From Branchiostoma lanceolatum (lineage: Eukaryota > Chordata > Leptocardii > Amphioxiformes > Branchiostomatidae): 64,000 nt of DNA. Below, piece after piece: positions 25,101 through 38,600 of this stretch. The first letter of the stretch is position 1. Each line of letters starts with the position of its first letter. The stretch is from NCBI RefSeq assembly GCF_035083965.1, contig NC_089729.1:14061464-14125463 (forward strand). Direction: 5' to 3'. Position numbers and translations under genes: made by a program. A model generated the notes under the pieces. It was not told the origin of the DNA and did not search any database. It saw only the letters and a program-made list of their open reading frames with translations.

Positions 25101-27010
25101 AAAAACACGTGGAAGATCTTATAGGATATCCAGTAGGATCATCGTTTTGCTTCGGTATTCCAATGAAAACTGTGACAGTGCTCTTTTAATGTTTTTTTTG
25201 CGTTCGGCGCCTTCGCGCCGGAACGCAATGTCCTGGCTTTTACCTTCGATGCATGCATGCATCAAGGAGGCATGCTGTTTGGTTCAACACTGTGTCGCAC
25301 ACCAGAAGACCTTATATGGCAATACGTTCCCAAATCCTTGTATAGCCGTTGCCTTATATGGCAAGGGAGCACGAAAAGGCAGGCAGGCTAGATTTGCATG
25401 ACACACAGGAGGGCGACCGCATGTAACTGCTACAACTGTTCGGAAATATCATTGCATTGTGGTTTCGGACTTTGATATCCTGAAAAATGACCATATTACA
25501 TCTATTCCACAAGATTGCAGAAGAAAAAAAATGATTTCGTCAAGAAAACGACCAAAAATCGACATAAATGATACCATATAGTGAGGGTATAGCATTACGT
25601 ACAGAGAGTCGGGTTACGTACCGCAGCTTAGCCCATCTGGCAACGCGAAGCACTTCGGACCCAGAAGATCCGGGTTCGTGTCCGTGCATGGTTTTTTTAT
25701 TTTCTTTTTAGATATTGAATATCAAAAATATATATTGATATTATATTAATCTATCAATATCATATTTATGAATATCAATTTTTCATTTTTTCATTAATAA
25801 ATAAAGAAATATTTTATATTTGTTATTTTTAAATATTCATTTAATATATACAAGGCCTTTGTCTTATGAACAGGACTTCATAGATTCCAAACCCGGCATT
25901 CGAATTTTTCTGTTCATTGTAATGGAAAATACCGTGCAGCGGCTCCTATGCGCGGTAAGATGATTCTTGCAAAACACTCGCCACTAAACTTCTATCCCCG
26001 ATGTAAACAGAGGCTCTTGATGTTGTTTGCAAAACAGCGATCCTTTGTTACAGTAGCAAATGCTCCATTGTTCAGTATCGACTTCATTCAGACAACACGG
26101 ACGTGGAAAGTGGCGCCGCTCGGCACAAAACTATGGGAATTTTCATGAATTTTAGCAAAATTACCCAGGAAAATAAGGAAGAAATGTTGTAAATGCGGAA
26201 ACCAGAATAATACGGATGAGGTAGCTGTTGATTTGTTTGACATTTGGTAGTCATTTTAGATAGAACCTTAGCTGTTATGAATTTCTATTTCACTTAATTA
26301 CCATAGTGCTGATGATTCAATGGTGCTTTTTCAAATTTTATGTTTTATTGCGTGCCATGTACATAATTACATTGATAGCTTTTATAATGAGCCTATTGTA
26401 CATTTTACAAATAAGTACAAGTTGTAGGCCAAGACCAGCTTTTTCAAAAGCACTTAAGTTAAGTGACGTAACTTCAAAATTGCTTTCCCCAATCTGCCTT
26501 TCTCTATTAAAACAGTACTCATTTCCCAAAATGACAATTTTTCTTATAGACTGAACAGCCCTTGAGTGACTTTCTCTGGCAGATTTTACTTCAAGTAAAG
26601 GGAAAAGACAATTCACACTCATAAACGTAGCCGAAACGCCAGCTTTTTTGAAAAGCTCTTGTTTTCTTCTCACGAATGGATTCGTCAGACAAAAATATAA
26701 GGCTCCGTAAACATCAAATGTGTTAAGCATCATGCTCGTAGAGACATACATTGAGAAATCTAGAAAAGGCATACAGAAGAATGTAGTATTTAGCAACGCC
26801 ACATATCGTTCTATATACATTTAGTTTCCTTGAGGTTGAATCCAATGTTGACACACCACCGTTGTTTCCAAGAGTGTTCTATCAAAAGTCTTTCAATGAA
26901 TAAAGTCTTTAATTACTTACCTCAATCATACCAGCCGTGTTGAAAGCGGTAAAAATGAACATAAACGATAAACCCAAAATAACAACATTGATGGTCGATC
27001 TGTCCGCCAT
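19125..27010 (-). CDS. MFSD11: MFSD11/UNC93-like transporter, copy A
   Basis: Fourteen minus-strand exons: 27010-26921, 24676-24615, 24321-24214, 23898-23819, 23512-23416, 22928-22870, 22760-22637, 22516-22479, 22292-22227, 22054-21929, 21346-21163, 20520-20385, 19704-19597 and 19181-19125. This gives 444 aa, against about 449 for human MFSD11. The signature segments match the family: IILGLSF-type TM1, GYISLAIIYTVFAVANW, LNSTPETIGRNSGIFWAL, YSGVYGTCIGNTKAFG, GRDPIILLGFIVHMTAFY, FLLGLGDSCYNTQVYSLLG, SEDSAPAFALF and the terminal VEW...GYTQIN. MFSD11 is a multi-pass major-facilitator membrane protein whose substrate is not established. The donor of exon 7 (GTTCGG) is weak. The start ATG lies in an AAAATGGCGG context. 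The copy is full length with no disabling change and is a tandem paralogue of the gene at 29693-41791. Confidence 0.92.
19985..20022 (+). repeat. Dispersed-repeat tail motif
   Basis: CTGAGGAAGGTTACAGACGG then TCACCAAAACGTCC resembles 30344-30384 (GAAGAAGGTGTCTGACAGAC, ACCAAAATGTC). This looks like the end of a dispersed element family. Confidence 0.4.
20175..20265. repeat. (GAGT)n microsatellite
   Basis: More than 20 pure GAGT units in intron 12 of MFSD11 copy A. Confidence 0.95.
24431..24553. repeat. Foldback element in MFSD11-A intron 2
   Basis: Arms 24431-24470 and 24509-24553 are inverted copies (CTAGTGGGGTGG..., GGCTACCCTTTCTG) with about 38 bp between them. Confidence 0.75.
24895..25015 (-). 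mobile_element. tRNA-derived SINE copy (minus)
   Basis: On the minus strand a B-box-like GTTCGATTTC follows GAGAGGTCACAA and precedes a SINE-body motif, GTGCTCTTGGGAATTAGGCA, similar to the body motif at 63403-63420. Confidence 0.5.
25618..25692 (+). mobile_element. tRNA-like head with T-run
   Basis: TTAGCCCATCTGG (A-box-like) and GGGTTCGTGTCC (B-box) are spaced as in a tRNA, followed by T7. The anticodon arm and acceptor stem do not fold canonically, so this is a SINE head or pseudo-tRNA. Confidence 0.45.
26338..26820 (-). other. Unassigned 160-codon open frame
   Basis: The longest open frame outside the recognised genes, ATG to stop, minus strand, inside intron 1 of MFSD11-A. The product has hydrophobic stretches at both ends and no motif I recognise. 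Two related FxKAG(V/L) segments occur. There are no splice signals tying it to the host gene. It could be chance or a transposon remnant. Confidence 0.2.
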
Positions 27011-29692
27011 TTTGGGAGAGTTTACAGTAACTGTTCCTGTAGACTGAATTACGGCACACGAGTCCAAAGTCCATGTTTACTTATAATCCAATCACGAGGC
27101 AGCTCTGAATAGGCAAGTTGGACTTAATTGATAAGTCCGTGCCCTTTCTGAGGCAACCCTGGCCATGTTGGTTCGTAAAAAGCTGAATACGTCATCACAG
27201 ACTTCATTGGTAGTTCTTGGGAAAATGACAGCGGAGACTGGTATTCGACCGGTTTCGACAGTCATCACAGACGTATTACCTTCGCCAAAAAGGTTATGAT
27301 TATGTTTTAGGGTGCGTGTGTGTGTGTGTATGTGTGTCTGTCTGTGAACACGATAACACCTGGGTGGATTGTCTTCGTATTTGGTAGGTCTTGATGGTAC
27401 CTGAAAATGATTCAATTGTGGGCGCCCAGCGACTTTCTAACGTACTGCAATGGAACGTCCGGTTTTGATATCTCGTGTTCTGAACGTGGTCATGGTTTTC
27501 AGTGGCAAATAGCTCTTCCGGAGGGAAATTAAGTCGTGTAGGTTTGGGCCCCAAAGCGGCTTCTTTGGAACTACATGGGGCCGAGTTTGTTTCAGAGTTT
27601 GATAGAATAACGCAAGGTGCTGTTGGATCGTCATGATTTTTGGTTTGTAGATAGCTTAAGTGATGATTTACATAATCATATGCTAATTATGCAAATCAGA
27701 ATCTAATTTGAATAATCAATGAGTAACGTTTATAGATCCGTTGCTTTGCATGATAGTACTCTTAAAACACGAGGCAGATGTCAATTGACACACTGGGGAA
27801 ATATTTCCCTGCTGTCAGGGCCTGTCTCCAGGGGCCCTACAGTGGTTAAAAAACAAAGGGATAATAAGGGAAGGACTTTCACTTGGAGTTGTCTAGGTAT
27901 GTGTTGTCTGAACGACCTCTCACCACCAGCAGCATTGAACAACATGACGATTTATATTTTGGCGAAAGTATGGGTTCGTGGAACTCTAGTATTCTTTATT
28001 CTTTGCTGTCGATCATAATTACAAGAAAACTACACAAATATAACAATCTCATACATTAAATACTGTTACATTAATCTTCATAACAGCTATTTACACCTTT
28101 TAGGTGGACAACCAATTGACTCATTACATGTAAATGTACATTAGCCAGTTTACGTCCATACAAAAAACAACAACTTTCATTTCATATCATGATTCGATAT
28201 ACTTGTACAACTATAGAATGACACATTTACCAGCAAGTATATTTCACTGAGGTAAAACATAGGTTCACAGCCCTATCATTTCTATCAAGGAGGTTTAAAC
28301 CTACCTGTTTCTACTAAGGAAAAAACAAAACGGCCAGACGTCTAAATCCAAACCAACAAGTTTAGAACTGTGCTATTTGGTAACTATAAACGAAGTCTTC
28401 ATTGTTTTTGTTAGGTATACACAATTGACACCTATAGCTTTGTAAGGCATTTTCTCTTGAGACATTGGCCCCTTGTTTTAGATTGGAGGCATTTCTAGGG
28501 GGTAGCCTACTAGGGATATATTGCAGTTTTTACACCACTTTTCGGTAAGTACTGTAAGTTCATCTGTTTTCGATGGGGTCTAATTTTGCAGTTGGGGTGG
28601 ATGGACTTTAAGTTTGTGGTCAAATATGACATTTGGTATAGCAACACATACTATTCCAGTTTCTGTACACAAGTGAATATTAAAGATTTCACATAGTTGA
28701 AATATTACCTACAAAACTATTATGCTTTTTTGGTATTCAACTGATGATTTTGGTTGCTAATACCATCAACTTTCAATTATCTTTAAGAAGATTACAGTGT
28801 CCGAGAATTCATAGAAATAGGTTGCGAAGAAACATCATTTATGATAATCTAATTGTAAAAGACACTGACTACAATGCCATTGTTCTCCTCTACAGTGTAC
28901 AATGCATATGTAGGGGTAAAGCAAAAATGCATATGCTTTAAACATCTGTGAGCAAGGACTATATCAATGTTCTTGCCAACTATGCAGTCACTAAGTGGAC
29001 ATCTGGATCCATAAATTGCATACATTTAAAAGAAACAAGAAGCAGAAGTCCTGAATTTCACATGGAAAAACATAATTCTCGATATACAACAGCAGCATAC
29101 CAATCTCCATTTTCCACTGATAGTTTTTTCTTTACATACTAATATTTTGTGCAATTTCAAACCATACATTACAAGCTCTGTACATCTCATTTCACAGATC
29201 TATACTCATTCTTTCCAAAACACTGCCTAAATAATTGTATCTTCATTTCAAGAAAGATAATAAACATTTTGGGGACAGAGCAGGAAAGTGTGTAGGGGGA
29301 GGGGGGGTGAACATGAGCGTGACAACGGATCTTTAAGTACAAGTACTGTAAATTTGTCTATTTTTGTGCAGACTTTAGTCGTAAAAGAAGGGGAAAGGAG
29401 GTCTTCATTGTGTTTTTAGTTCCCAATTGACACAATACTGTAGAACAGTAACTTGCATTGGAAATGCATAATCTCGGTGTGAACAGGTGTTAAACAGTCA
29501 CTAAGAAAATAAAAGTACAGCGAAAATTTCAAAATTCACAGTAGACCCCTCCCCCCACCACATTCATTCATGATCTGTCCCCTACACCACTGTTGTCATC
29601 AGTCCCTGTGAGAACCCTGCTGGCTCAAGTTCAAGTTCATCTTCCTCCTCAGACAGTAGCCTGTCCTGATCCTCCCCTCTCAGTTTATCTAG
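27011..29692. other. Spacer between MFSD11 copies, incl. copy B 3' UTR
   Basis: Lies between the copy A start (27010) and the copy B stop (29693). A short (GT)n run sits at 27309-27340. A minus-strand AATAAA at 27995-28000 could end copy B, implying a ~1.7-kb 3' UTR. No other coding exon found. Confidence 0.5.
27995..28000 (-). terminator. Candidate poly(A) signal of MFSD11 copy B
   Basis: Minus-strand AATAAA about 1.7 kb downstream of the copy B stop. Closer signals may have been missed. Confidence 0.3.
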
Positions 29693-32600
29693 TCACCCTA
29701 TCTGGGTATAGCCTTTCCTGGAGGCACTGGCTGTCTTCCACTCAACCTGTAGTTAAAGATAAATGATTTAATGTTTTTTTGTTGCAAATCTCCAAGCCAT
29801 TGCAACACCACTACTGACATAGTGGTGCGTACTTAAACCCGAGTTTAGGTTTAGGTTCGGACTCGAGTCCAGAGGTTAAGGTTCAGGTTCGGACTTGAAA
29901 GTCCGGACTTGAACCAGTGGAATATGTGTGCTACGAATATCTTTTTCCTGTTTCATGTAAAATTGCATATCTGCATATATTTTACATGCAATTTGAAAAC
30001 TATGATATGCGGAATTATATACAGTCAGTAATTAATGCAGAAGTTCAGTTATTAACACAAAACAGCAATGTTTTCATATTTTTCCAGTGCAAATTTCACG
30101 ATCTAAGGAAGCTTTAAGATGGTTTAAATCAAAAAGGAGTGTAAAAGCAAGAGATTTTTTTTCAAGTCTTGACTTGATTCCTGATGTTTAGGTTTTTTTG
30201 GACTTGAACCTAAAGGTTAGGAGCAGGTCCGGAACAGGTCCGGGGTTTAGGTACGCACCACTATACTGACATGCCACATTTTTGTAAGGTCATATGACAC
30301 AAGTGAATGGATCTACGGTGAGAAGCAGTGCTCCAGTCAGAAGCTCTGAAGAAGGTGTCTGACAGACACCAAAATGTCAGCAGGTGAGATTACCTGGTTG
30401 TGTAAAAAGAAAACTCCAATATCCTGTGTTCTACCAACCTGATGAAATCATTTTTTAATGGATCAGTGTTTTGGAAGTAGGGAAAAGTCACCTTTGAAAA
30501 CTCTGTGTGTACCGCAGTTGTTACATTTTTTATTGTGCAATCAATATTGACAAATTCACTGATAGAATTACTGTAGCATACACACGTATAAACAATTAGA
30601 TATCTATTGTTTGGCAAAACTTATCATAATAAGTAAAAAATCAATAAATGTAAATATTCTACTCCAAGGCCAACCATAATATAGATAGAACTTGCTGATA
30701 AACAATACTAACCAAACTGTACTGCTAATGGAATAGATTCAAAATTACTTCAAAAAAAATTGTACAAGGTAAATTTCAATAAATGTAAATCTTCTACTCC
30801 AAGGCCAACCATAATATAGATAGAACTTACTCAATAAACAATGCTTACCAAACAGTGTACTGCTCACAGAATAGAAAAATGTCTTACTTCAAAGAATGCC
30901 AAAGTCCCTGCCACTCCGAAGACCACCAGGATGAGCAACTGCCACTGCAGCAGGAGGTACGTACTGTAGAAGAACCCAGCTGCAGCTGTCAAGGACTGCA
31001 AGATAAAAAATTGAGAATCAGAAACAAGTATGAGACAACAGCTGTACTACCGTTGTATTACTTGAATGTTTAAAATCCTTGAATAGCTATAAACTTTGGG
31101 TTCATTCTAAAAACTTTAAAACCTTGTTGGCTGGTTGTCTAAGGACATACATCTGGGCTCGAAATACTGGGTGCATGTGCACCTTTGTGCACCTAAAATT
31201 GGTGCTGTGCACCTAATTTCTTAATGTGGGTACACCCGAGCACCTAGATATATTTGCAGGCTATAGGGTAAAGGTACTTTAACTGTACCCTAGTATGCAA
31301 AATATTCCTGAAAGATAAGTATAAAAAATACTTTGATGCTTTACTTTCAAGTTAGCTATAGAATTTCAGGTTGATGTTCTTAAGAGAGGCAGTAGAGTTT
31401 GTAAACATGTCTTGCTGATATTCTACTTCATTTCATGTTGTGCACCCAATTTTTATTTTCTGTGCACCTAAATTTCTAGGTTAGGTGCACCAGTTTCCAC
31501 AAATGAATTTCCAGCTATGTTGTGTATCAAGCAATACTCACCTGGACGAATTTGAAGAGGGCGAACGCAGGTGCGCTGTCCTCTGGGAACATGAACCCCA
31601 GGATTGAGTACACCTGTGTGTTAAAACTACTGTCTCCCAGGCCCAGCAGGAAACTGCACAGGATGGCAAGATACTTACTGCGGAGGGGAAAGATAAAGTG
31701 ATTTTAGAGACAAAATAATAAGATATAAAAACATTTGGTAACTAAGAAAACAGTTATGATAAATGCCATATTTTATTGATATGCAAACTAACATGTGTTA
31801 AAGGATGAATGAATGAACAAATGAATGAAGGGATGGCTGAACAGATGAATGAATGAATGAATGAATATATGGATGGCTGAGATAACTGAATGGATAAATG
31901 AGTGGCTTATTTGAACAATTTGTGAAACCAGTTGTTTATAAATAATGAGCACAAAGTATTCTACAGCAGGCAAAATGAATGAAAGAATGAATGGATGGAA
32001 AATTGTACAAAAAATATATACGAAAATATGATCGGTATAAAACCTTTACACACTGGTTAACATTTATAATGTAGGTTTAATTTACAGTGCTTAAAATAAT
32101 TCCAAATATAAAGAATACAGATAGTGTGTAAACATACAAATCAAACACTACATAATATTAAATCCGACTTCTGTCAACTTGAATGCTTGGACTGTCACAG
32201 TAATAGTGAAAGAGTACTGTATCAACAGTTAGTTACAGTTCTCGTCTGTTATCTGAGTTGTAAGTTTGAAACAAGTTTTGTACGGTTCTTGGAGGCAAAT
32301 GTGTAGATGTTGGCATATTGGCGCAACAAATCTGTGTGTGTCTTTTGGCACACTTTTGACAGATTAGCCAAAGAGGCTCAATGGGCATCACTCAAACGCC
32401 AAGGAAGGTCGTGTAAAGACATGGTGAGCATCGAACCTGGGACCTTGACAAAGACTGGAGCTGATCAGTCGAAAATTTGGGTAAGTCCAATTTTTGTGTT
32501 GGCATTTACAGTTTAAACTCCATTCAGAACCTGGGACCTATTGGTTTAGAGTCCAATGCTCTACCGTCGCTACACCGACACCACAATAATAAACAATAAT

Positions 32601-35600
32601 GTCACATAATCGCTATTTTTGTGAAGGCACGTACTTGGAGTCTATAAGTACGGGATAGTAGCTGGCATCATTGACAATGTCCGATATCGGTGAGGACTGC
32701 GGCAGGTTGATATAGATGAGGTAATACGCCGTCATGTGGACGATGAAACCGAACAGGATGATCGGGTCCCGTCCGTGTCGGTTGGTCAGTTTCCCGCCAA
32801 GGCCAAACGCGGCGCCACCTGTGAAATGGGATAATCATATTAGTCTGATCACCCCTTTGATAGCCTGTATTGACAACTTGGACTGGTCCAAAAACATAGG
32901 AATAGAGGACACTAGAACAAACCACTATGGAGCAGAGGTAACTTCAAAAATACAAAACTTGAAAGAAAAAAGGTAGCCTAAAACTCGAACTGTTATAGTA
33001 ACAAAATGAAAAAAAATTGAAAGAAATTGCTGGTTATATTTCTGATACATCAAGTTCTATAGCACAAAGGATTTAATTGATACTGTATCATATAAACATC
33101 ATATAAACTCTCTTCTGATTGGTTCTATGGCTCACCTAAGATTTCCCCGGCACCAATGAAAGCGCCCGAGATGCCGATAAGTGACTTGGCCTGGTCACCA
33201 AAGGCTTTAGTGTTCCCAATACAGGTACCGTACACACCGCTGAAGAACGTCAGCTCAAATCCTGAAAGAAAAACCAAGATTTAAACTAAACGTATTGTAG
33301 TTTTTCTAAGGCCTCTATAGCTAAACCACTGGCTGGTATACATCTAACAATCATGTTTTACTTATGCCTTATACTATTTACATTTGTTGCATCTCAAGAA
33401 AACACAGAAAATGTATACTCTCCAAGCAGAGGAGTGGGTCCGGCTGGTTTTTGACGTGATTTTAGGTGTTTTTGTCGGGCTTCCTACTTAAGTTTTAGTT
33501 TACTTTGTCATGTTTTTTGTCTCACTAGCCAGACCCACTCCTCTGCTTGGAGAGTAGAAAATGTAAAGATTGAAAATATTATAAATCGTCTATGAAAAGA
33601 GAGTCATTTTTTAAAATGTTATGCTTGCACTCAACAAGTGCAATTAGAATATCAGAAAGTATCATATTTCAGGTGGTGGCCATATGAAGTTGGTTTGTGT
33701 ACATACATATGGCTGTATTCTCACCTGTGTATGCAAAACACAATCCCAGAAGGAGCATCTCTTTTGTCTTGAGAAGTTGGATGGAACGTTCTACAAGACG
33801 ACAGGAAAAAAAACATGCTGTATGAAAATCACCATAATATCAACCTGATGAACAAATCTAACAATTTTCAGAATAGAAAGGTTTAAAGTTACATCAAAAA
33901 AACCTTTCTATTCAGAAAATTCACAATGCAATCCATATCACTGAAAATCTACAATGTAGCCATTGAACAGATTTGAATTGCACTACTAACAGTGAGAGAA
34001 AGAAGAATACAGTTTCTACTCACTGAATGCTTGTAGTGGTCCTTCCCCTGCCTGGTCTCCGCTGTTAAGAACAAAACATCTTTTGCTGTATTTTAGCTTT
34101 TTTAACAGCAAAAATTATAATTCCAGTATTTTGGGCACTGTAGCAGAAACTTCTTCAGGTTCTGGAGAATTACAGATTGAGACACCTATCTTGAAGGTAG
34201 TGTGGTACAGTAAATGATATCAGCTGTTGTTGCTTGCCTACTGGAAGCTCTAGTTGCCAGGGGCTAGAATTAGCTTACACTGTTGCATGTCCAAATTAAA
34301 TGAAGGAGTGTTAAAGTTTAAACTGATTAAATGCTTCTTGGTCAAAATGTAATGTTACGAAGAAGCAAGGCATTGCACTAACCTGTTGACATTTAGAAGG
34401 TCGGATCGATCTTCTGGTCTCCTGTTTCTCAGTACAAACAACATGAGTGTCCCCACACAGCACACCACCAGTAGCACCACATACACCTGGATACGGGTTT
34501 TGGCTGGAGGTAAAAGGTGGAAACATGTGTAGGAGCACCATCTAGCAGTTAATGATAAAACTGCACCCCTGCTTTTCAGTAAAAACAACATGAGTGTTCC
34601 CACACAGCACACCACAAGCGTACACCTGGAGACAGGTTTTGGCTGGAAGTAAAATGTGGAAACATGTGTAAGAGCACCTAGCAGATCATGATAAAACTGC
34701 ACTATCAAAACATGAATGTTTTCACACAGCATACTATAGGTAAAAGCCCCACCACACTCAAACACTGGCTTTGTCTGACCAGGGACATTATATATTCTAT
34801 ATAATGTCCTTGGTCTGACCAAAGAGGTTTTAACCTCCTTGGTCTGAAAAGAAAAACTTGGCAACTTATGTATGCACACCACCTAGCAGGTTATGTGAAA
34901 ACTGCAGAGTGCTCAAAGAATTGTTACATTTCATGTTATATGGATACAAAGAGTTATGGAGGATTAAGATGTACAGTCAAACCTGTCTATAGCGGTCACT
35001 CAAGGGACTGGCCAAAACTGGCCGCTAAGGACAGGTGGCCGCTATGGAGAAAATGTCGATTAATTGACCAAGAGTGACACATATTTTCAGTACCCACTGA
35101 GATACATTTATTCACCGTACAGTACACATGTAAACATTGCATAGGTAAGTCACATTTTAGAAGTCGATTGTTGTTCTTTTACTTCTATTATGGGCTTGAA
35201 AAACGAATTATTGTATCTGCCAACTCCAAAATCCATGGCTTGCTCGGGCTTCATGTCTGTACAGACCAGCATCGCCATACTCTACTCTTGATCCTTCGCG
35301 ACTGCTTCGCCGTAGGCACACGCGTCACCAACGAGTTTTAATCATATGAAACAAAGTCCTTCGCAGCAAAATGCCACCTAGTTAGTTAAGAACAAAATAC
35401 ATGATGCTCAGTTGCCACTTACTGTTCGTTTTCGACCGTTTTGAAACATAAAATCGTGGCGATAGTTTTCCTTAGTCTGTTGTTGTTTCCCTTCCCGCTT
35501 GTCATCATCAGCTTCTACCATTATGCTAATAGGGTACTCAGAAGAAGGTCGCTCTTTTGATGGCTTTTTTCTTTTCAGAAATGTGCAATAGCCCAAATTT

Positions 35601-38600
35601 TACATCATCTTAATGTTTTTCATATTTCTTTTGAAGCTTTTGGTAGAGTAATTATCCTCAGTGATACTTTGCAGCAAAATAAATTTAGCGCATTATACCT
35701 CCGAAACAGTGGTGTCTTCCGTTGACCTTTTTGTTGCTGACTATCAGCGCCACTTTTGAAAATTGCGCGAAACACGTTTTGACTTTGAGCACCGGGGAAA
35801 ACGGATATTGGGCCGGCATTCAAACATTTTCCGAACTTACCGCATCAGCTACATGTGCGAGTTGTATTTTCCAAAAAGCTGCCGTAATATTTGTCCAGTC
35901 GAAATGCACAGAAATGGTCAATTTTGCTACGATGTACAAACGCAAGCCATGTGAAGAAAATTATACTGTCAACTTCGCGTCAGACCATGGATTTTCTAAC
36001 AAAGATAAAACATTCTGGTTTTCTTTATTATCATCCAATCCAGTTGAGTCCACATAAATTTGATAACTGCGTGAAAAAATGAAGATTTTGAACCCAGCGT
36101 GCGGTGGCGATGCGGCTTCTACCGGCGCGCCATGACCGTTACCGACAGTGTTACTGTACTCGCGGGACTGAAAATCGTCTGGCCGCGACCGCGTTGGACA
36201 GGTGGCCGCTATAGCCTAATTCTTAATGCTTATGTCAATGGGAAAAATCCAAGGGACCGACAAAAAGTGACCACTATGGGCAGGTGGCCGCTATGCAAAG
36301 GTGACCGCTAATACAGGTTTGACTGTATTTATCAAACATGTCAGTACTGAGTACTTACAATCAATGGTTTCCTTCCCACTGAACTCTTTCCATACAAAGA
36401 GGTTCCCAAAAAGCAGACTAGAAAACAATAAAACAGTTAAAATCATCAAAACCAAATTTCAGACTAAAATTTCATAGGATTGTACAATTATACCTTATTT
36501 CAGAATTGCATTTTAGAGCAATTTGAAGTAGGGAAACCTTTACCTGCATTGTAGCAGTGCCCAAAATATGCCGCTGTTTCGTCCAATAGTTTCTTGAGTG
36601 GAGTTGGTGGTAAGGAAGCTTCCCTGTGCTGTCCATATCACTGAAAACAATCATACCATACAATGATACACAATGATTATCATAACCCTTCTGCCATACT
36701 TGCACATCATGAATTAATAGTATAAAATCATTGAATAAATTCTCAGATTTTTAAAATGTTCATGTTTGTAATGATATGATAAAAGCTCAAGTAAGATTCT
36801 TATGACAAGCTTAATATTCTTAAACAATGTAAAATGTATACCAAATAGTAGTTACTAATTAAAAGCAACTGGATATGATTTTGGAAACGGTCAGATGTTT
36901 CAAGTAGCATCTACTACTTTTCGGCAGTGGCACTGAGCAAGATTTTTTGATCAGCAGGTTTTTAACCAACAGGGCTCGAAATTCATTTTTGGAAACAGGT
37001 GCACTGGTGCACCCAACCAAGAGAATTAGGTGCACAGAAAGAAATTTGGGTGCACCACATAAGATAAAGTTGAATGTCAGCAAAACATTACAGTTTAATG
37101 CTCTTATAAATCTAATCAAGAACTTCACAATCTGTAATCAAATTTCAAACAAGTGATACATCAAATAAAGTGCAACAAAGGGTTCTATTGCTTTTTCTGA
37201 TACTGTTTACTGTTTACTAGTGTACAATGGTACCTTTACCCAAGGACGTTATATAGCTATATAATATAATGTCCTTGCTTTACCCTATAACCTACAAAAA
37301 TATCTAGGTGCACCAGTGCACCCACGGTCAAAAATTAGGTGCACAGCTCCAATTTTGGGTGCACACGCACCCAGTATTTCGAGCCCGAACCACGAATTAC
37401 ATTTGTATGAGTACCCCCTCAAACAGTGCACAGAGCCTACAGCCAGGAGTTTGCTAGCCCCAGACCCCGGGGAAGACCTCCGAAGAGATGGAAGGACCAA
37501 ATTGTGAAGGACACGGGCTTAAACAGTCGGGAAGCAGAGGCTAGGGCAAGGGACAGGACTGCTTGGAGGATCCTCCTGGAAAGCAAGGGGCCAGTTTCTG
37601 GCCTGAGCACGTAGGCAGGCAGGCAGAATATGCAAATAAAGTGAAGACAATTTGTAAAAGTGAAATGTAATATTCATACCTGCTGCACCCAGTCCAATAA
37701 GTACAGAGCCCAAATATAATGCCCACACCATAGGGTAGATGAACACAGCAATGAACAGGCTGGAAACAAAAACATACATCATGAGCATTCAATATCAAAT
37801 TGCTACTTTATTCTTAAATCTAGTATGCATAAATATATTCCGTAGGCATTCAATCATTTTGAGTATACATACTTTTCTTGGCAATTTCATAGAAAGACTT
37901 GCCAGACAAGACTAAAATCTATACTTTACTCATAATGATAATTTCTATGACAAGCAGTATATTCTCATGATAATAATGTTATTTTCCCTATACTTTACCC
38001 ATAGTAAAAAGTAAAGTAAAACAGTCCTCCTCAATTGAGGTGAAGCACAATCATTTTTCAAGTAGCTACAGTGGTAGTGCAATGTGGCTTTGCTATGGCT
38101 CACGTTTTTGGCCAAGCACACCGGGTCATCCCTTCTCATAAGTTTGTTGGATTCTTTTACGTCAGAGGCTTGATGCTCGAGGCTTATGCCAGAAGCTCCC
38201 TCATACACGGGGCCGCCAGCTTTACCTCCCCATCCAAAACAACATGTACGAGCTGGAGGCCACCCTAGGATTGAACTCAGGTGCAAAAGGAGCTCTATAA
38301 AACTAGAGAATCTAATTATGAATGATGAATTTTTCCTCACCAGTACATGACCGCACCAATGACCATGGATGTGCGAGGACCGCACACGCTCACCACGGAC
38401 GGGGCTCCCCAGTTCGCCACCGCAAACACCGAGTAGATGATCGCCAAACTGCAAGAGGAGATATTCAAGATTTGTTTCACAAAACCTTACATATACATTT
38501 GTATAACAGTATACAGTAATTGATGTACATTTGCCTAAACCTTAAAAGGATTACTTGTTGCATACTAATAGTAATAGCATACGCTTACTTCCTTTGGACT

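Noticed and set aside
25630-25690. Possible tRNA gene
   Set aside because: Anticodon loop and acceptor stem are non-canonical; best read as a SINE head.
34355-34882. 175-codon minus-strand frame
   Set aside because: It is MFSD11-B exon 7 plus read-through into the decayed exon copies, not a separate gene.
35722-36057. 111-codon frame inside the pogo-like element
   Set aside because: No DDE or DNA-binding motifs; overlapping frames in the same stretch are similarly open.
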